Origin: Cornus controversa
Taxonomy: Eukaryota > Streptophyta > Magnoliopsida > Cornales > Cornaceae
Direction: 5' to 3'
Assembly: GCA_026545225.1 (NCBI GenBank)
Contig: CM048852.1
Coordinates: 17,774,146-17,838,145 of the forward strand
Length of the DNA stretch: 64,000 nt
Positions 1 to 12,200 of the stretch are shown here, in pieces. The stretch's first letter is position 1, and each line of letters opens with the position of its first letter. The translations under genes were made by a program, and so were the position numbers. The notes under the pieces were generated by a model that saw only the letters and a list, made by a program, of their open reading frames with translations, was not told where the DNA came from and did no database searches.

Positions 1-1200
1 TTTGAATAATAATTTTATTTAAATCAATATCAATATCAATATCAATCCCTATATAAATCAACATAGAATTTTTATACATTTACTTTATTTTATTAATAAT
101 AAATATAACAAGAATTATCCGTAAAATTTTATATTACTCAAACTTCTTTTTTCAATTCCTTTATATATATATATGTATAAATTATCAAAAGAATTAAAAA
201 TAAAATTTAACTGTTATAGGCGCTTAAAGATAAAAATTACGCTACTATGTAAATTCTTAGTCCACTCCACTGAAAATAAATTTTACTTCCTTATTCTATT
301 TAGGAAACTAATACAATATGTAATTAATTATTAACCGTGTCTATCCTGCATCCTATCCTAAACATAAAAATTGCTTTAGATTATCTATTAAAGTTTATGA
401 AATTATTTTATATGTAGCCATTAAGCTTATTCACGAGTTCTCCCAATATCATACTCGACTCACTTGATTCTATTCTTTTAGAGTTCTAAAATAAATTAAG
501 TAAATAATTTATTTTCTTTAAGGTTGATTTATACATTGTTGATGTTGTTTTAAAACAATAATTTTATTTTTCTTTATTTTACTTAACTTTAGATAATTTA
601 AGATTAGTATCTAATTCTCTTCTATAAAAAAAGTGCATAGCAGGTGCACTACTAAGCTGATTTCGAAAGACAGAAGAGGGCTCTCTCTCTTTCTCAATAT
701 CTATTAACTGGATTTAAACATCAAATTTTGAATACTAGTTCTATTTAACACTTGTTTTTTCTTTTTTTCACACACTCTTTCACATGTTTCTAACGGACTC
801 GAACCCTCAACCTCTCCGGCAAGATTGGTTGCCCAGTACTATTTCTTATTACACAAAAGGGTTCAAATTCCATATCTCTACTTTCATATAGACAAAGTAA
901 GTGTTATTTGGCATGAAAAAAAAACACGGATATTCCAACTCTGCTTTTCTTTAAGGTTGGACAAGTTATAGCATTGGGCTAGAGGCCCTTTAATTAGAAA
1001 TGTAATCTTATACTTTTGACAAAACAAGGCAAACCACTCACAACTTAGATACCAATTTAATAAAAAAATGTACGGTATTGGCATTGATTATTCAAAAGTT
1101 CAAGTTAATCTTAACATATACAACAAAGATTAAAAAAGAAAGAACTCTGATAGAGAAGAAAGAGTGATTAGTGCAAAAGAGAAGACGAAAGACAACACAT
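1..1200. other. AT-rich intergenic stretch, no gene seen
   Basis: Very AT-rich sequence with short homopolymer and AT runs. I see no exon with conserved protein similarity on either strand. A short minus-strand segment near 790-860 has a T-arm-like core (GGGTTCGAGTCC) but no convincing A box, so no RNA gene is called. Confidence 0.6.
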
Positions 1201-1203
1201 TAA

Positions 1204-1681
1204 AGGTCAGTTTGGTAGGAAAGAAATAGAAGGAAAAGGAAAGGTGATGGAGGGATATGATTTTGTGTGTTTGGTATAAAAATTTTAATGGAAAGGAAAG
1301 GAAATGGAAGGATTTGGAGGGATAAATTAAGGATAAATAGTAGCTTTTGTTATTCTTCCAAAAATAGGAAGAAATGGAAGGAAAGGGAAGGAAAGACTAC
1401 ATTTTTTATTGACACTTTGTTAAAACCAACTTTGCCCTTATTTTGATAAAAACTAAAATTTGTTCTTTTAAATATAAAAGGGTATAATGGTAAAAAATTT
1501 TAATTGTTTCCTTTCCTTCATTTCCCGAACATGTTAACTATCTTTTCCTTTCTTTTCCTTTACTAATCAACCAAACACAATAAAAGTTTAACACTATCAT
1601 TTCCTTTTCTTTCCTTCATTTTCTTTTCTCTCATTAGTAATGTTATCATTTCTTTTCTTTTCCATTCTACCAAACATAGCC
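1204..1681. mobile_element. Tourist-like MITE (about 480 bp)
   Basis: The left end (GGTCAGTTTGGTAGG) and the reverse complement of the right end (GGCTATGTTTGGTAG) are imperfect terminal inverted repeats. TAA lies just outside each end, as a 3-bp target duplication would. The first ~200 bp are purine-rich (GGAAAGGAAAGG-type) and the last ~180 bp pyrimidine-rich, so the element would fold into a long hairpin. There is no coding capacity. The TIR and TSD fit PIF/Harbinger non-autonomous elements. Confidence 0.65.
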
Positions 1682-1911
1682 TAAGAGTTGGTTATCAGTA
1701 TTGTTAACCATGTGTGAGTGAAAAGATGGACAACATATTTAGTTGATCTTATTAATTAATAAGGCAAGCTTCACAACAAGCTCAGGGGGCATAAGAAGCA
1801 AGCTGAAAAAGCCATTTCCTCCTCTAATAATAAGGCAAGTTTCATAGGTCCAATCCATATAAGTGGGGTGATAGTTGAGTAATTTAATAAAACGAGCTTA
1901 GGGGCGTTTTG

Positions 1912-2062
1912 GACAAGAAAGTATTGAATACTCTTAGGGTATCATACTTCTTTACACATCTAACCGACGGTAAATTGATATTTCTTATAACAGGAATGGA
2001 GAATTTTCGTCGATCGAATGTGTAGGGGTTTCATACTTCTGGAGTATTCAATAATTTCTCGC
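1912..2062. mobile_element. Small fold-back element
   Basis: The arm at about 1912-1970 and the reverse complement of about 2005-2062 share TATTGAATACTC and, further in, CATACTTC..TACACAT..CGACG, separated by a short loop. This is an imperfect inverted repeat of about 55 bp per arm, typical of a MITE or fold-back element. No target duplication was resolved. Confidence 0.5.
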
Positions 2063-2069
2063 TTTGATC

Positions 2070-3006
2070 ATAAAATAATTTTGAATCGGGATTCTCAATG
2101 TAATTATATATTATATTTGTCTAATTCAACCTAGATGAAAAGTGACTTTTTATTTTTGATTTAGATTTTGATGTAAAGTGAAGGCATTGCTTCACTGTCC
2201 TTATATGTACTTATTGTCATATCCTCTATATGCTTATAAATTTTTTTTATAACTCTTAGTTAGACTAAATGCAATTTTTTTCAAAACTAAAGTAAAGGTA
2301 AAGTACAAATATTACATTACGTTGTAGACAAATTAGAATAGCAATATTATCACGAAGTTAGAACTTAGAACAGTGAAAGGAGTGTGAACCCTTTATAACC
2401 CTTTAAGTAGTTGTCTTTGCAAACAAATAAAATAAATATATACAATGATAATTATCATATAATCAAATATTATATGTCTAATTTAATTTATTTTTATTTT
2501 CAGATTTAATTCTATGGTATTATAAATTTTTATTTATTTTATAATTACGTTTATTTTTAGTTATTAATTTTGTAAAAAGTATAATTCCTAAGACTTTTAA
2601 TAATAATAATAAACACATAAATTTATTAATTGATCATTACTTGTGTTAAATGGTCTTAAAAAAATTCAATAAAAAATAATCTTTATCAAATTATATTGTA
2701 AAAATTTGCATATCAATTCATTTTAGACAACATGTGAAGTAAAAAAAATTCACGACGGTCAATTCAGTTATCTATCTTATGTCGATACAGACCCTAGAAC
2801 GATTCTATTACACTACGTCTGTTTTCGCGTCTGCAATCACCACCACGACTTCGAACCAAGCAATTAATCAACTCACTTCTAATTGCTTTTCCACTGTGCA
2901 CATAATCCACTAAAGTATAAACAGGTACTCCTATGAATTAACCAGATATGAATGTGCCAGGGTTTTAGGTCCTAAGGGCCACTATTCATCATTGTTTCCT
3001 ATAGTG

Positions 3007-3010
<4 letters not shown>
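2070..3010. other. AT-rich intergenic stretch, no gene seen
   Basis: No recognisable exon, RNA gene or repeat end was found. It lies downstream of the 3' end of the minus-strand COQ3-like gene and probably contains its terminator region, but no polyadenylation site can be assigned with confidence. Confidence 0.5.
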
Positions 3011-3017
<7 letters not shown>

Positions 3018-3052
<35 letters not shown>

Positions 3053-3064
3053 TATATATATATA
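3018..3064. repeat. (TA)n microsatellite
   Basis: About 20 uninterrupted TA dinucleotides preceded by a short (GT)n run. It lies about 120 bp beyond the COQ3 stop codon on the minus strand. Confidence 0.9.
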
Positions 3065-3182
3065 ATCTGAGCTCTGGCTATAGAAAGATGGAATATTGGA
3101 TTAAACAAAAACAAGCTGGAGATAAATTTGCCAGAAAAAATAACTAGATTAGAGAGAAATCTGGCTCAACAAAAAATTTCCA

Positions 3183-3284
3183 TTACATAATACAATACAA
3201 TACAATATAATTTACACCAACATCATCAGATAGAGCCCATCCTCCTGTCAAGGGGTTGTACACAATTCCAGCCATCTCTTGGAC
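3183..3284 (-). CDS. COQ3: COQ3 terminal exon
   Basis: Begins VQEMAGIVYNPLTGGW after the acceptor TTTGCCAG and ends in TAA at 3183-3185. Plant COQ3 normally has a DDISVNYIAFGTK-type end. Here the last residues after DDVGVNYI come from a run of (CAATA)-type repeats, giving a short unusual C-terminus. Confidence 0.85.
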   Translation of the reverse strand, partial: VQEMAGIVYNPLTGGWALSDDVGVNYIVLYCIM

Positions 3285-6200
3285 CTGGCAAACCAATCAG
3301 ATAGCAAGCAACTTTTACCAAAAAGGGAAGATTCAACATTGTAAAATTCGAATTTTACTAATGCTCCAAGGAGAACATATTAGTATAATCAAAGTACGTA
3401 TTTTGCTTACAGTTATGGAAGCACGTTGTAGGATAAAGACTAGTTCTTCGGCGGTAAGAAAGCTCGACCACTGATGCGTACCTTTAGGGAGCTGCAGAGT
3501 ACCAAATATTATGTGCACAACTACAGCAAAACATTAAAGCATGCATAGTTTAAGGACATAATTGCGCAGCACCTATAGAAATTACAAAATCTTGCTAAAC
3601 AAAAGGGTGACACTCAACATCAACATGCGTAGCGTAGCAGCAATGATTAAGACAAAATAATTTCCCAACAAAACTACAAGATCACTTAATATTAAAGAAA
3701 TGCTTCACTAATAACTCCAAGGCATGCGGGAACATCCTTGTATGCATACTAATATGCTTAGGAAAACATAGATTCATTGTTTTTATGTAAAATGAATCTG
3801 TAACATCAGGATAACTGGTTTTAGAGCCTTTCCTTTTCCCTTTCCCTAAAATATATAATTTTTAATATGCTTACATATCACTTTATCAATTCGAAACAGT
3901 TTCTGGTTAAGTTTCCATTCATCCTTTGTGTTCAATTCAGTAATGTTTCCCAAAAGTACATATATATAAAATTTTAGGGCTGCATTTGGAATGTATTAAC
4001 ACGTAATGCCTTATTGCGATCCATCTAGAGAGCCTTTCATGTATGATGCACTCGAAGTTTTTAGAATCTCTAACCATTATCTCTACGAAATTGACAGTGC
4101 TCTAAAACAACACCACCTCATGGTCATGGGGGATTCAAAAACAATCGCTCGCTTATTCACATCACATCCCAAATTTGCACTTTCTTAAAATTTGTGAAAT
4201 AACATTAACCACACATAGTCTGCTCAAACCACCACCACTTATGCACATGACATCCAGGATATAAAATGAATGTTTGGATAAGGTCAAAAGGGGAGAAAAA
4301 AAAAGGATTCTGGGAAATGGAGTGACACACGTATCTAAGAAAAATTAAGACTTATAAGGTATGATTCTTGAAAGAGAAAAAAATTGAGAAGTTAAAGATA
4401 TGGCATATCATATATGGGGTTCAAATAGAAAATTTCTGAATTTTACTTACAAAATTAGTTATTATAGTAAAAAGAATTACAATGCCAACTCCCAAAAATA
4501 AAATTAAGTCAAATAATTCTTAACTTCTATGGATAGCCAAAAAAAAATTATGATTTTTTTAATGATAATTCAAAATAGTCAAAAAAAATTGATAGTTGAA
4601 ACTTTTTTTCTTGACAAGATTTCATAAAAAGCGATCAAGAGGGGAGCGCTCCCAAGAGAATATACAAGATGCCGCAAGTGGCCACCTATAATTTCAAGCT
4701 ATCCACAAAATCCACAAGGTGCCCCACAGATTTACAATTTCGCCCATTAACTCAAAAAAATAAAGAAATCAATATATTGTATTTGAAAGACCAAATAGAA
4801 ATCACTTCTCCATCGAAGGACCTCCTGTTTCTCTCGTGCCACAAGCCCCACCATAAACAAAGGGGAGTGGTCCTCCAAGCATCTCTGGCTCAACTTTCCA
4901 CAGTACACATCTCCAAGCCTCTAACATGCCCACCATGGAACCGGAGAAGACACCCAAAACATACCAAACGCAGACAAAAATATAGACCAAACAACCCTCG
5001 CCGTTGAACAATGAAGAAGAAGGTGGTTCATAGTTTCCTCCTCCTCACAAAATTAAAAGGGGAAAGTGCAAAAACCCTCGAACTACAAGTATTGTAATAC
5101 CCCGCTCCAACACATGGTATGATATTGTCCGCTTTGGGCCTGAGCCCGCACGGTTTTGCTCTTGGGTTTACCCCAAAAGGCCTCATACCATTTGAAGAGA
5201 ACATACTACATATAAGCACATCCCCTTTTCCACACCCAGGCGATGTGGGATTGAGCACCCTGTACCCTGTCAGTGTGGTAGCTCAGCCCAGTGTCTATCT
5301 TCGCACCCGCCCACTCACACCCGTCCACAAGGGTTACTACAATCCACCCCCCTACGAGGCCCGACGCCCTCATCGGCACACTACTTCCGGCTGGGTTCAG
5401 GCTCTGATACCAATTGTAATATCTCGCTCCAACACATGGTATGATATTGTCCGCTTTGGGCCTGAGCCCGCACGGTTTTGCTCTTGGGTTTACCCCAAAA
5501 GGCCTCATACCATTTGAAGAGAACATACTACATATAAGCACATCCCCTTTTCCACACCCAGGCAATGTGGGATTGAGCACCCTGTACCCTGTCAGTGTGG
5601 TAGCTCAGCCCAGTGTCTGTCTTCGCACCCGCCCACTCACACCCGTCCACAAGGGTTACTACAAGTATTTTTACATAATACCTCCCTACAGGATTCTTTT
5701 GAATTACTTAAAAATGTTGCAAATAGGCCCTTGCAGTCTAATTGCAGGTTAAAAATTAAAGGAATTTAGTCACATGAATCACAATAGACACCAACTTCAA
5801 TACTAAGGTGGGAATTCTAATAATGAATGCTAAATATGCTTCAGAGGATATTGACAACAAATATAAAGCAATAGAATGAAATAAATAATCATACCCAATG
5901 GAGGAGGTATTCTGATGTGATGATGGCAGTTGCATACGATCTCATAAAACGATTTATTGTTGAAATCACAGTGGCTCCACTAGAAACAGTTAATGCTGCC
6001 AATGATTTGCAGAATTCAGCAGGATTTGCTACATGCTCAATTACCTAAGAGAACTACAAACAATTAGATGGATAGCCAAATGAGTACATGGTTTGGAATT
6101 TCATGTATGTAACCATCCGATGAGTAGACATTGCCAATGTTGTTGGAGTCATGACTCGTGAGTCAGTTTATGCAGAAGCCAAGAGTGATGAATATACGAA

Positions 6201-9200
6201 CGGGAAGCAAAAAGCAAATATGGAGAATCAAGAAATATTCTAGAATGTCAGTATACGTTCCATAAACTGCTTTACCAATCATAATACAGTACTTCCATAC
6301 ATATTCAATTCTGAAACCAGTTTCTTAAAATTACTGAAGTCAGGAAAGCTGAAAAACTAATTCAGCATTTTTTATATCTGGTACGTACAACAAAGGCTTC
6401 TGAACTTAAAAACCAGGAATGGAAATTGCGCAGATTCTAACTGAAGCCAAACACAGAAATTAACCGGTCAACATTTAACCTTTAACCAACCCAATCTGAG
6501 AATCAACCTGAGTACACACTTTAATTACTTTAATTACAATAAGTGCATTCATACATATACATGTATAGTGTCACTCCCCTTTGTTGGTGGGGATTGTGGA
6601 GAGAGAGGAATAGGAGGTCTTTTGACTGGGAGTTAGCTCCCACTTGGTCTCTTAAATATACTATTCTGAGTTCTTTATTCTTTTGGGCTAATGCGTGAAA
6701 TTGTAAATCTATGGGGGATCTTTTGGAGTTTGTAGATAGCTTGAAAGTATAGCTGTTCTTTTTTGTATGCTTTGTTTCTTGGGCGCGCTTCTTTAATGAA
6801 ATGATTCTTATAAAAAAAATATAAAATAAAAATCTATATGACGATTATTAGGCTAGCTATACTGTATGGAGTAGAGTCTTCTTGAGTGTTGAAAAAGAAA
6901 CAAGAACGATGTATTTATGTAGCAGAAATGAGGATACTACGATGGATAATAGGAGTGACTAGAAAAGATAAGATTAATAACGAATGAGTGAAAGGAAAAC
7001 TAGGACAACACCTATTGATGATAAAATTAGAGAAAGTAGACTTAGGTGGTATGGTCATATACAACGAAGACCCTAAGATGCACCGGTTAGATTTTTCCTA
7101 GAATTTAAGCAACAAAGAAGACAACCAAAACTTACATGGGATGAAGTAATTAAAAAAGATTTTAATAAATTAAATATTAGAGGAGACACGTGTATAACAG
7201 GACGAGTGGAAAAAGAAAATTCATGTGGCCAACCCCATCCATATGAAATAAAGGCAATGATGATAATGATGATTGTATAACATTGCAGCTTTAAGAACTT
7301 AAGTTGCATAGAAGACCATTATTAGTGCCCAAGGCTTGTCCTGCCTATTGGGGGTTGCTAAGAAGAAAGGCTAGAGAGAGACCTGACCTCTATATTTTTG
7401 CACAGAGTGGTTGCTCTCAGACTGTGAATATGCGTCCTCACTTTTAGCTTTTACTATTTCACTAAAAAATACCCCTAAGATGAGATTTGTGATCTTTAAA
7501 ATAAAAATAAAAAATAAGATCAGGGTTCTGCTGATGAAATAATTATGTAGATTCATACAATCTCATAGAATGATTCTTTGTTGAGAAAATCATACCCATT
7601 GGAATAAGACTGATGCAGGATGTAACTTGGGATTTTGAAATAATGATGTCTACAGTAACTTATTTGGTGGAATAAGAGTTGGAAGTGTTTAAGGTCTGGG
7701 TTCACAAAGACATCAGTGATGCGAAATTTGCTTCCTGATTTTCTAGACTCGCTAAATTCCCAACGAGAATAAGACTTAACTTGTATAACCAGGAAACAAG
7801 AAAGCTTGATACTACACATTCTTTAAAATGATCAAAATATATCTAATATGTTAAAGGTCAAGAAATTAATAAAAACAAACTAATAAACAATGCACTCAAG
7901 CATAATACCATAGACCCCTTTCATTGGACAGAAAGTGTTTTTGAGTGGCATGGGGCACAAAATATACTTGGGAATATGATATATTTTCTCTAACCAACCA
8001 ATGCCAAACACATCAAATATTCTAAGCCTCAAAATAAAATCCTTAAAAGTACGTCACATGCTAGATTAGCCAAATAAAACTCCCAACCCCACCCCACCCC
8101 ACCCCACCACCATCAAGTCAGCAGTTTAGTTGCAGCTTCTAAATGACTATATGCCCTTAAGCAATAGTCTAACAAATCGACAATAAATACAATGTAATTA
8201 GCAATGTTACAACTTACAATTACATTAATTACTATAAAGGCAATTTAGTTCAATAAGTCATGTGATGGGGAACGAGATATGATTCGCACACATGAGTTGC
8301 ACATGCAATTTAGCTTTGATTATTGAATATTGTTATTTGTTTGTGAGTTTGAGAACTCTCCCTCTCAGTCTGTCCAGTCTATCTCCTTCAATCAGTTTTC
8401 TCATCCCCTTCATTTGTTTCCTCACCTCCTCCTCCTAACCTCATCTCATCTTCTCATTCTCATCCCCTGCTTTCATTCTAGTTCTAAATCTACTGTATCC
8501 GTCTTGCATCAACTTGGTATCAAAGCCTTTGCGTGTTGCATCAATTTGGTATCAGAGCAAAAGATCCAAGTCCGAGTAAGGATCAAGTTCAATTTCAGTT
8601 CCATGTCACAGAACAAAAGATCCAAGCCAGGGCAAACGATCCAATCCAAGCATTTTAGCATTTTGTTACTGGTCATCTTGACCTCTCCCAAACACAAAAC
8701 CCCTTCAGCCTTAAACCCATCAACTACTGTTCACCATCTCCAACAAACCACAGCACAAAAGTCACCCTCGCCAAATCCACACTAAACCAAAAAGCCCAAA
8801 CCCCACCATCAGCAATCCAAACACCATCAGTCTCATCCAAATCCCGAATCAATAGTTTACCCATCAGCCTTCTCACAAGTCCAAACAAACCCCAACTGCC
8901 AAAAATAAAAACAAAAAAATCATCCACCTCAGAGCACTCATCGAAACCCTAACCTCGCTGCTGCTTCACCTCACGAAAATCGATCTTCACCTACCACCTA
9001 CCACCTTACCTACCCACTGTTCACAAACCTTACAGTCGAAACCATTGCAAAACCCAAAGCCAAACAACAACAAACCCCAATCACAACTTGAGTCACCATA
9101 ACTGTCAAAACCATCAACAAAGTCCTTCGCCAGATCCCTAGCAACCATGCTTCGAACCTAAGCCAATACTGCCTCAGTGAAACCACAATCAACCCCCAAC

Positions 9201-12200
9201 AAACCCATCCCCACAACAACGCAAAACCAAAACCCATCTCGTCACCAGAAATTTAAATCGAGCCCTAAACCTTGACTAGTCCAACAAGATTAAGATAAAC
9301 TAAGTCAAAATTATATAGAAAAACATATAGTTTGCTCACTTAGGTTGGCACATGGGGGCAATGGGGCTTGTCCGCATCTCGACCCCTCTCCTTGTAAATG
9401 AATAACACAGGAAAGGCCATGCTGAGGACGACCTTATTTTTTGTGATAGTCTAACAAAGACATTTACCGCAGAAGTGTCTTGAAAGGAAGATCGCTGGAA
9501 ACAATCTCGGACCAAGGCACGCGTCATGGGAGTAGCAGCCTATCACACAGAGATGTTACTTCCCACGACTATGGTGTTGTATCCTAGCATATCATGTCAT
9601 AACCCAACATGGGAATAGGAGTATATGGTGGCTTTGCAGGATTGAGTAAAGGGCTCATCTAGGTGGGATCTAGGTAGGCGCGGATAAAATCCCACTTACA
9701 TTCCCCGTTAGGTAGGGGGATCCATGCTCAGGCCCGGGGAATGAGAATAGGATATGTGGCCCAATCATTTGGTGCCACGTGGAATGCTCATGAGCTCAGC
9801 AAGTGCTCTATTATCTATAAATAACACAACCAAGGCCCCTGTCCTATGCCATCTCTTTGGGCCTTTACTTTCTCTCCTTTCTCCCAACTTTCTTCTATTT
9901 CGGTTTTCTTGTTCTGACCAACTGTGAGAATGAGTCAGCTTTCTTTCCTTTTCCATTTTTAGCTTTCAACCCTTATCCCCCCTTTATAGCCTCCAAATAT
10001 TTTAAATGAAATTACAATCTGAGTCACAAAACTGCTATGCTGAGGTTGGTATAGGTAGAATAATGATTTGAACTCATATTCAGATCACATACACTTGCAC
10101 ATGCATGAAAAAGTTCTTAAAACTTGTTTTGAATATTTAGGAAGCATTTGAACTAATACGAAAAACTATCGAACTAATTGAAGTTTCTCAGTAGGGCATA
10201 ATAGTTGCATCAGTCCAACTTGGGGATTGCACAGGTCTAAGTTAGTCTAGATATGTAAAGGATTTTCAACTGGTACAACTTAGTCCAGTGTGCATTAATG
10301 TTTTACAAAAGGTTATAATGTTTGCTAGAGTTTTCGAAAGTTTAGAAACTGAATGTCAATTCAACCAATGCAACCCAAATTTTCAATCGATTTAACTCCG
10401 AACTTCAAATGGTAACTTTGGTTGTAACACTTGAATAATATGACTTTGAAGTTCACCCTTAAAACTTCTTATAGACTTTGAATTGGATTCAAATGAATTA
10501 GGACTCTACCTTATTCGTCTTAGATGATATAGCTTTAGTTTTCTAATTAAACTACAATTCCTTCATGCATATCTTTGTTAGCATAGTCTCATATCGCCTG
10601 GGTACCTTTGGGATGTGCAGTGTATATATGCATGGGTACCCTCTCCTTGTAAGCCGGTTTTCAAGGATGAGTTCTACCCATGGATTTATCATTGTATCAG
10701 AGCAAGTGTACCGCAGGGATGGGTCGGGTTCATATCTCCTGCCCTGCGTGGAGGGGGAGAGCCGAGTGTCTCTAGTACTAGCACTGAGGGGGAGTGTTAG
10801 CATAGTTTCACATTGCCTGGGTACCTTTGGGATGTGCAGTGTATTTACACATGGGCACCCTCTCCTTGTAAGCCGATTTATTTACCGTGATAAACTCATG
10901 AGTAGAACTCATCCTTGAAAATCGGGTTACAAGGAGATGGTACCCCATATATACACTGCACATCCCAAATGTATCCAGGCAATGTGGAACTATGCTAACA
11001 CTATCCGTAGCAAGCAAGAATACAACCTTTCCATGAGTGTACATTCTATCCCTAGAGTCACAAGTTGATTTACCCTTGACATACAGTGTTACCTAGTAGT
11101 CCAGACTCTAGCGCCTTCAGAATCACCAGTCCACAGTTATCACGTCAAAACAATCACTTCCTTAGCAATCTGTTTCTCTTTTTAAGTAATCTTTTGCCAC
11201 ACTCAATAAAGCAAGGTCTCTGCAAGTTGTTTGTAGAGTTCTATGGATATCTGGTACTTCGCAATTCTCGTAAATCCTCGATCAGTCAAGTAGAACCTTG
11301 AATTAACTAACATTCTATGTGCTCATGTATGTTCAAAAGAAAATCTCACTCAAAAGGTCACATAAAATTATGTATGCAAGATTAATCTTTCTGCGTTTGC
11401 AAAAGGTGAGTTCTAAATGTATCTTTTCTGAATCATGAGTGTATTTCCTATCTGAAACAATGCAAAAAAAAAACTTGTATTTATGGGTAGAGTCTATTTA
11501 AGATTGATAAACCCATGAGTAGAATTCATCCTTGAAAAATGGCTTACAAGGAGAGGGTGCCATGTATATATACATTGCACATCCTAAAGGTACCCAAGTG
11601 ATGTGGAACTATGCTAACACTCTCCCTCAGCGCCAGGGCTGGAGACACTCAGCTCCATGTAGGGCAGGAGATATGAACCCGACCCATCCCTGCGGTACAC
11701 CTACTCTAATATCATAATAAACCCATGGGTAGAACTCATCCTTGAAAACTGGCTTACAAGGAGAGGGTGTCCATGTGTATATACACTGCACATCCCAAAG
11801 GTACTCAGACGATGTGGAACTCTACTTACAGATAGAATGTGGACTATTGGAAAGGTTGTACCTATGCTCGTTCAGTCGTTCTTAGTGGATCTGTTTGCCT
11901 GAGAAGAAAGTATCCATGGCTTTTCCCATTTGGGTATTTCACATAAAAGATCTGTTACTGCTTTTCTTTATGCTTTACTTGCTTGAATCTGAGCTGGTTG
12001 CATAATTGCTTGACTTTAAAATCAGTTTAGATTAAATCTGGCATACAAAAGAACTTTAAAGAGCTATCCACCCCTTTACCTTTATTATTAGTGTGTGAAT
12101 TGATAACTGGGTTCGTTTGCACCACTCTCATAATGAGGTGATATCATATCTAATTTAATCCAAAGTTTACATGAATGCAAGATAGTTCTCCAACTTGTTC

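Noticed and set aside
790-870. Possible SINE or tRNA-like sequence with GGGTTCGAGTCC core on the minus strand
   Set aside because: No convincing A box or cloverleaf; a B-box-like core alone is too common.
5119-5752. Proline- and histidine-rich open frames over 100 codons near 5.1-5.75 kb
   Set aside because: They lie wholly within TRIM LTRs and recur in each LTR copy; a noncoding repeat explains them.
8330-8785. 151-codon open frame rich in S, P and H
   Set aside because: Overlaps primer-binding-site-like motifs of an LTR leader, has CT-rich low complexity, and no domain is recognisable.
10565-10918. 117-codon open frame near 10.6 kb
   Set aside because: Runs through two T2 TRIM LTRs with repeated peptide segments; repeat-derived.
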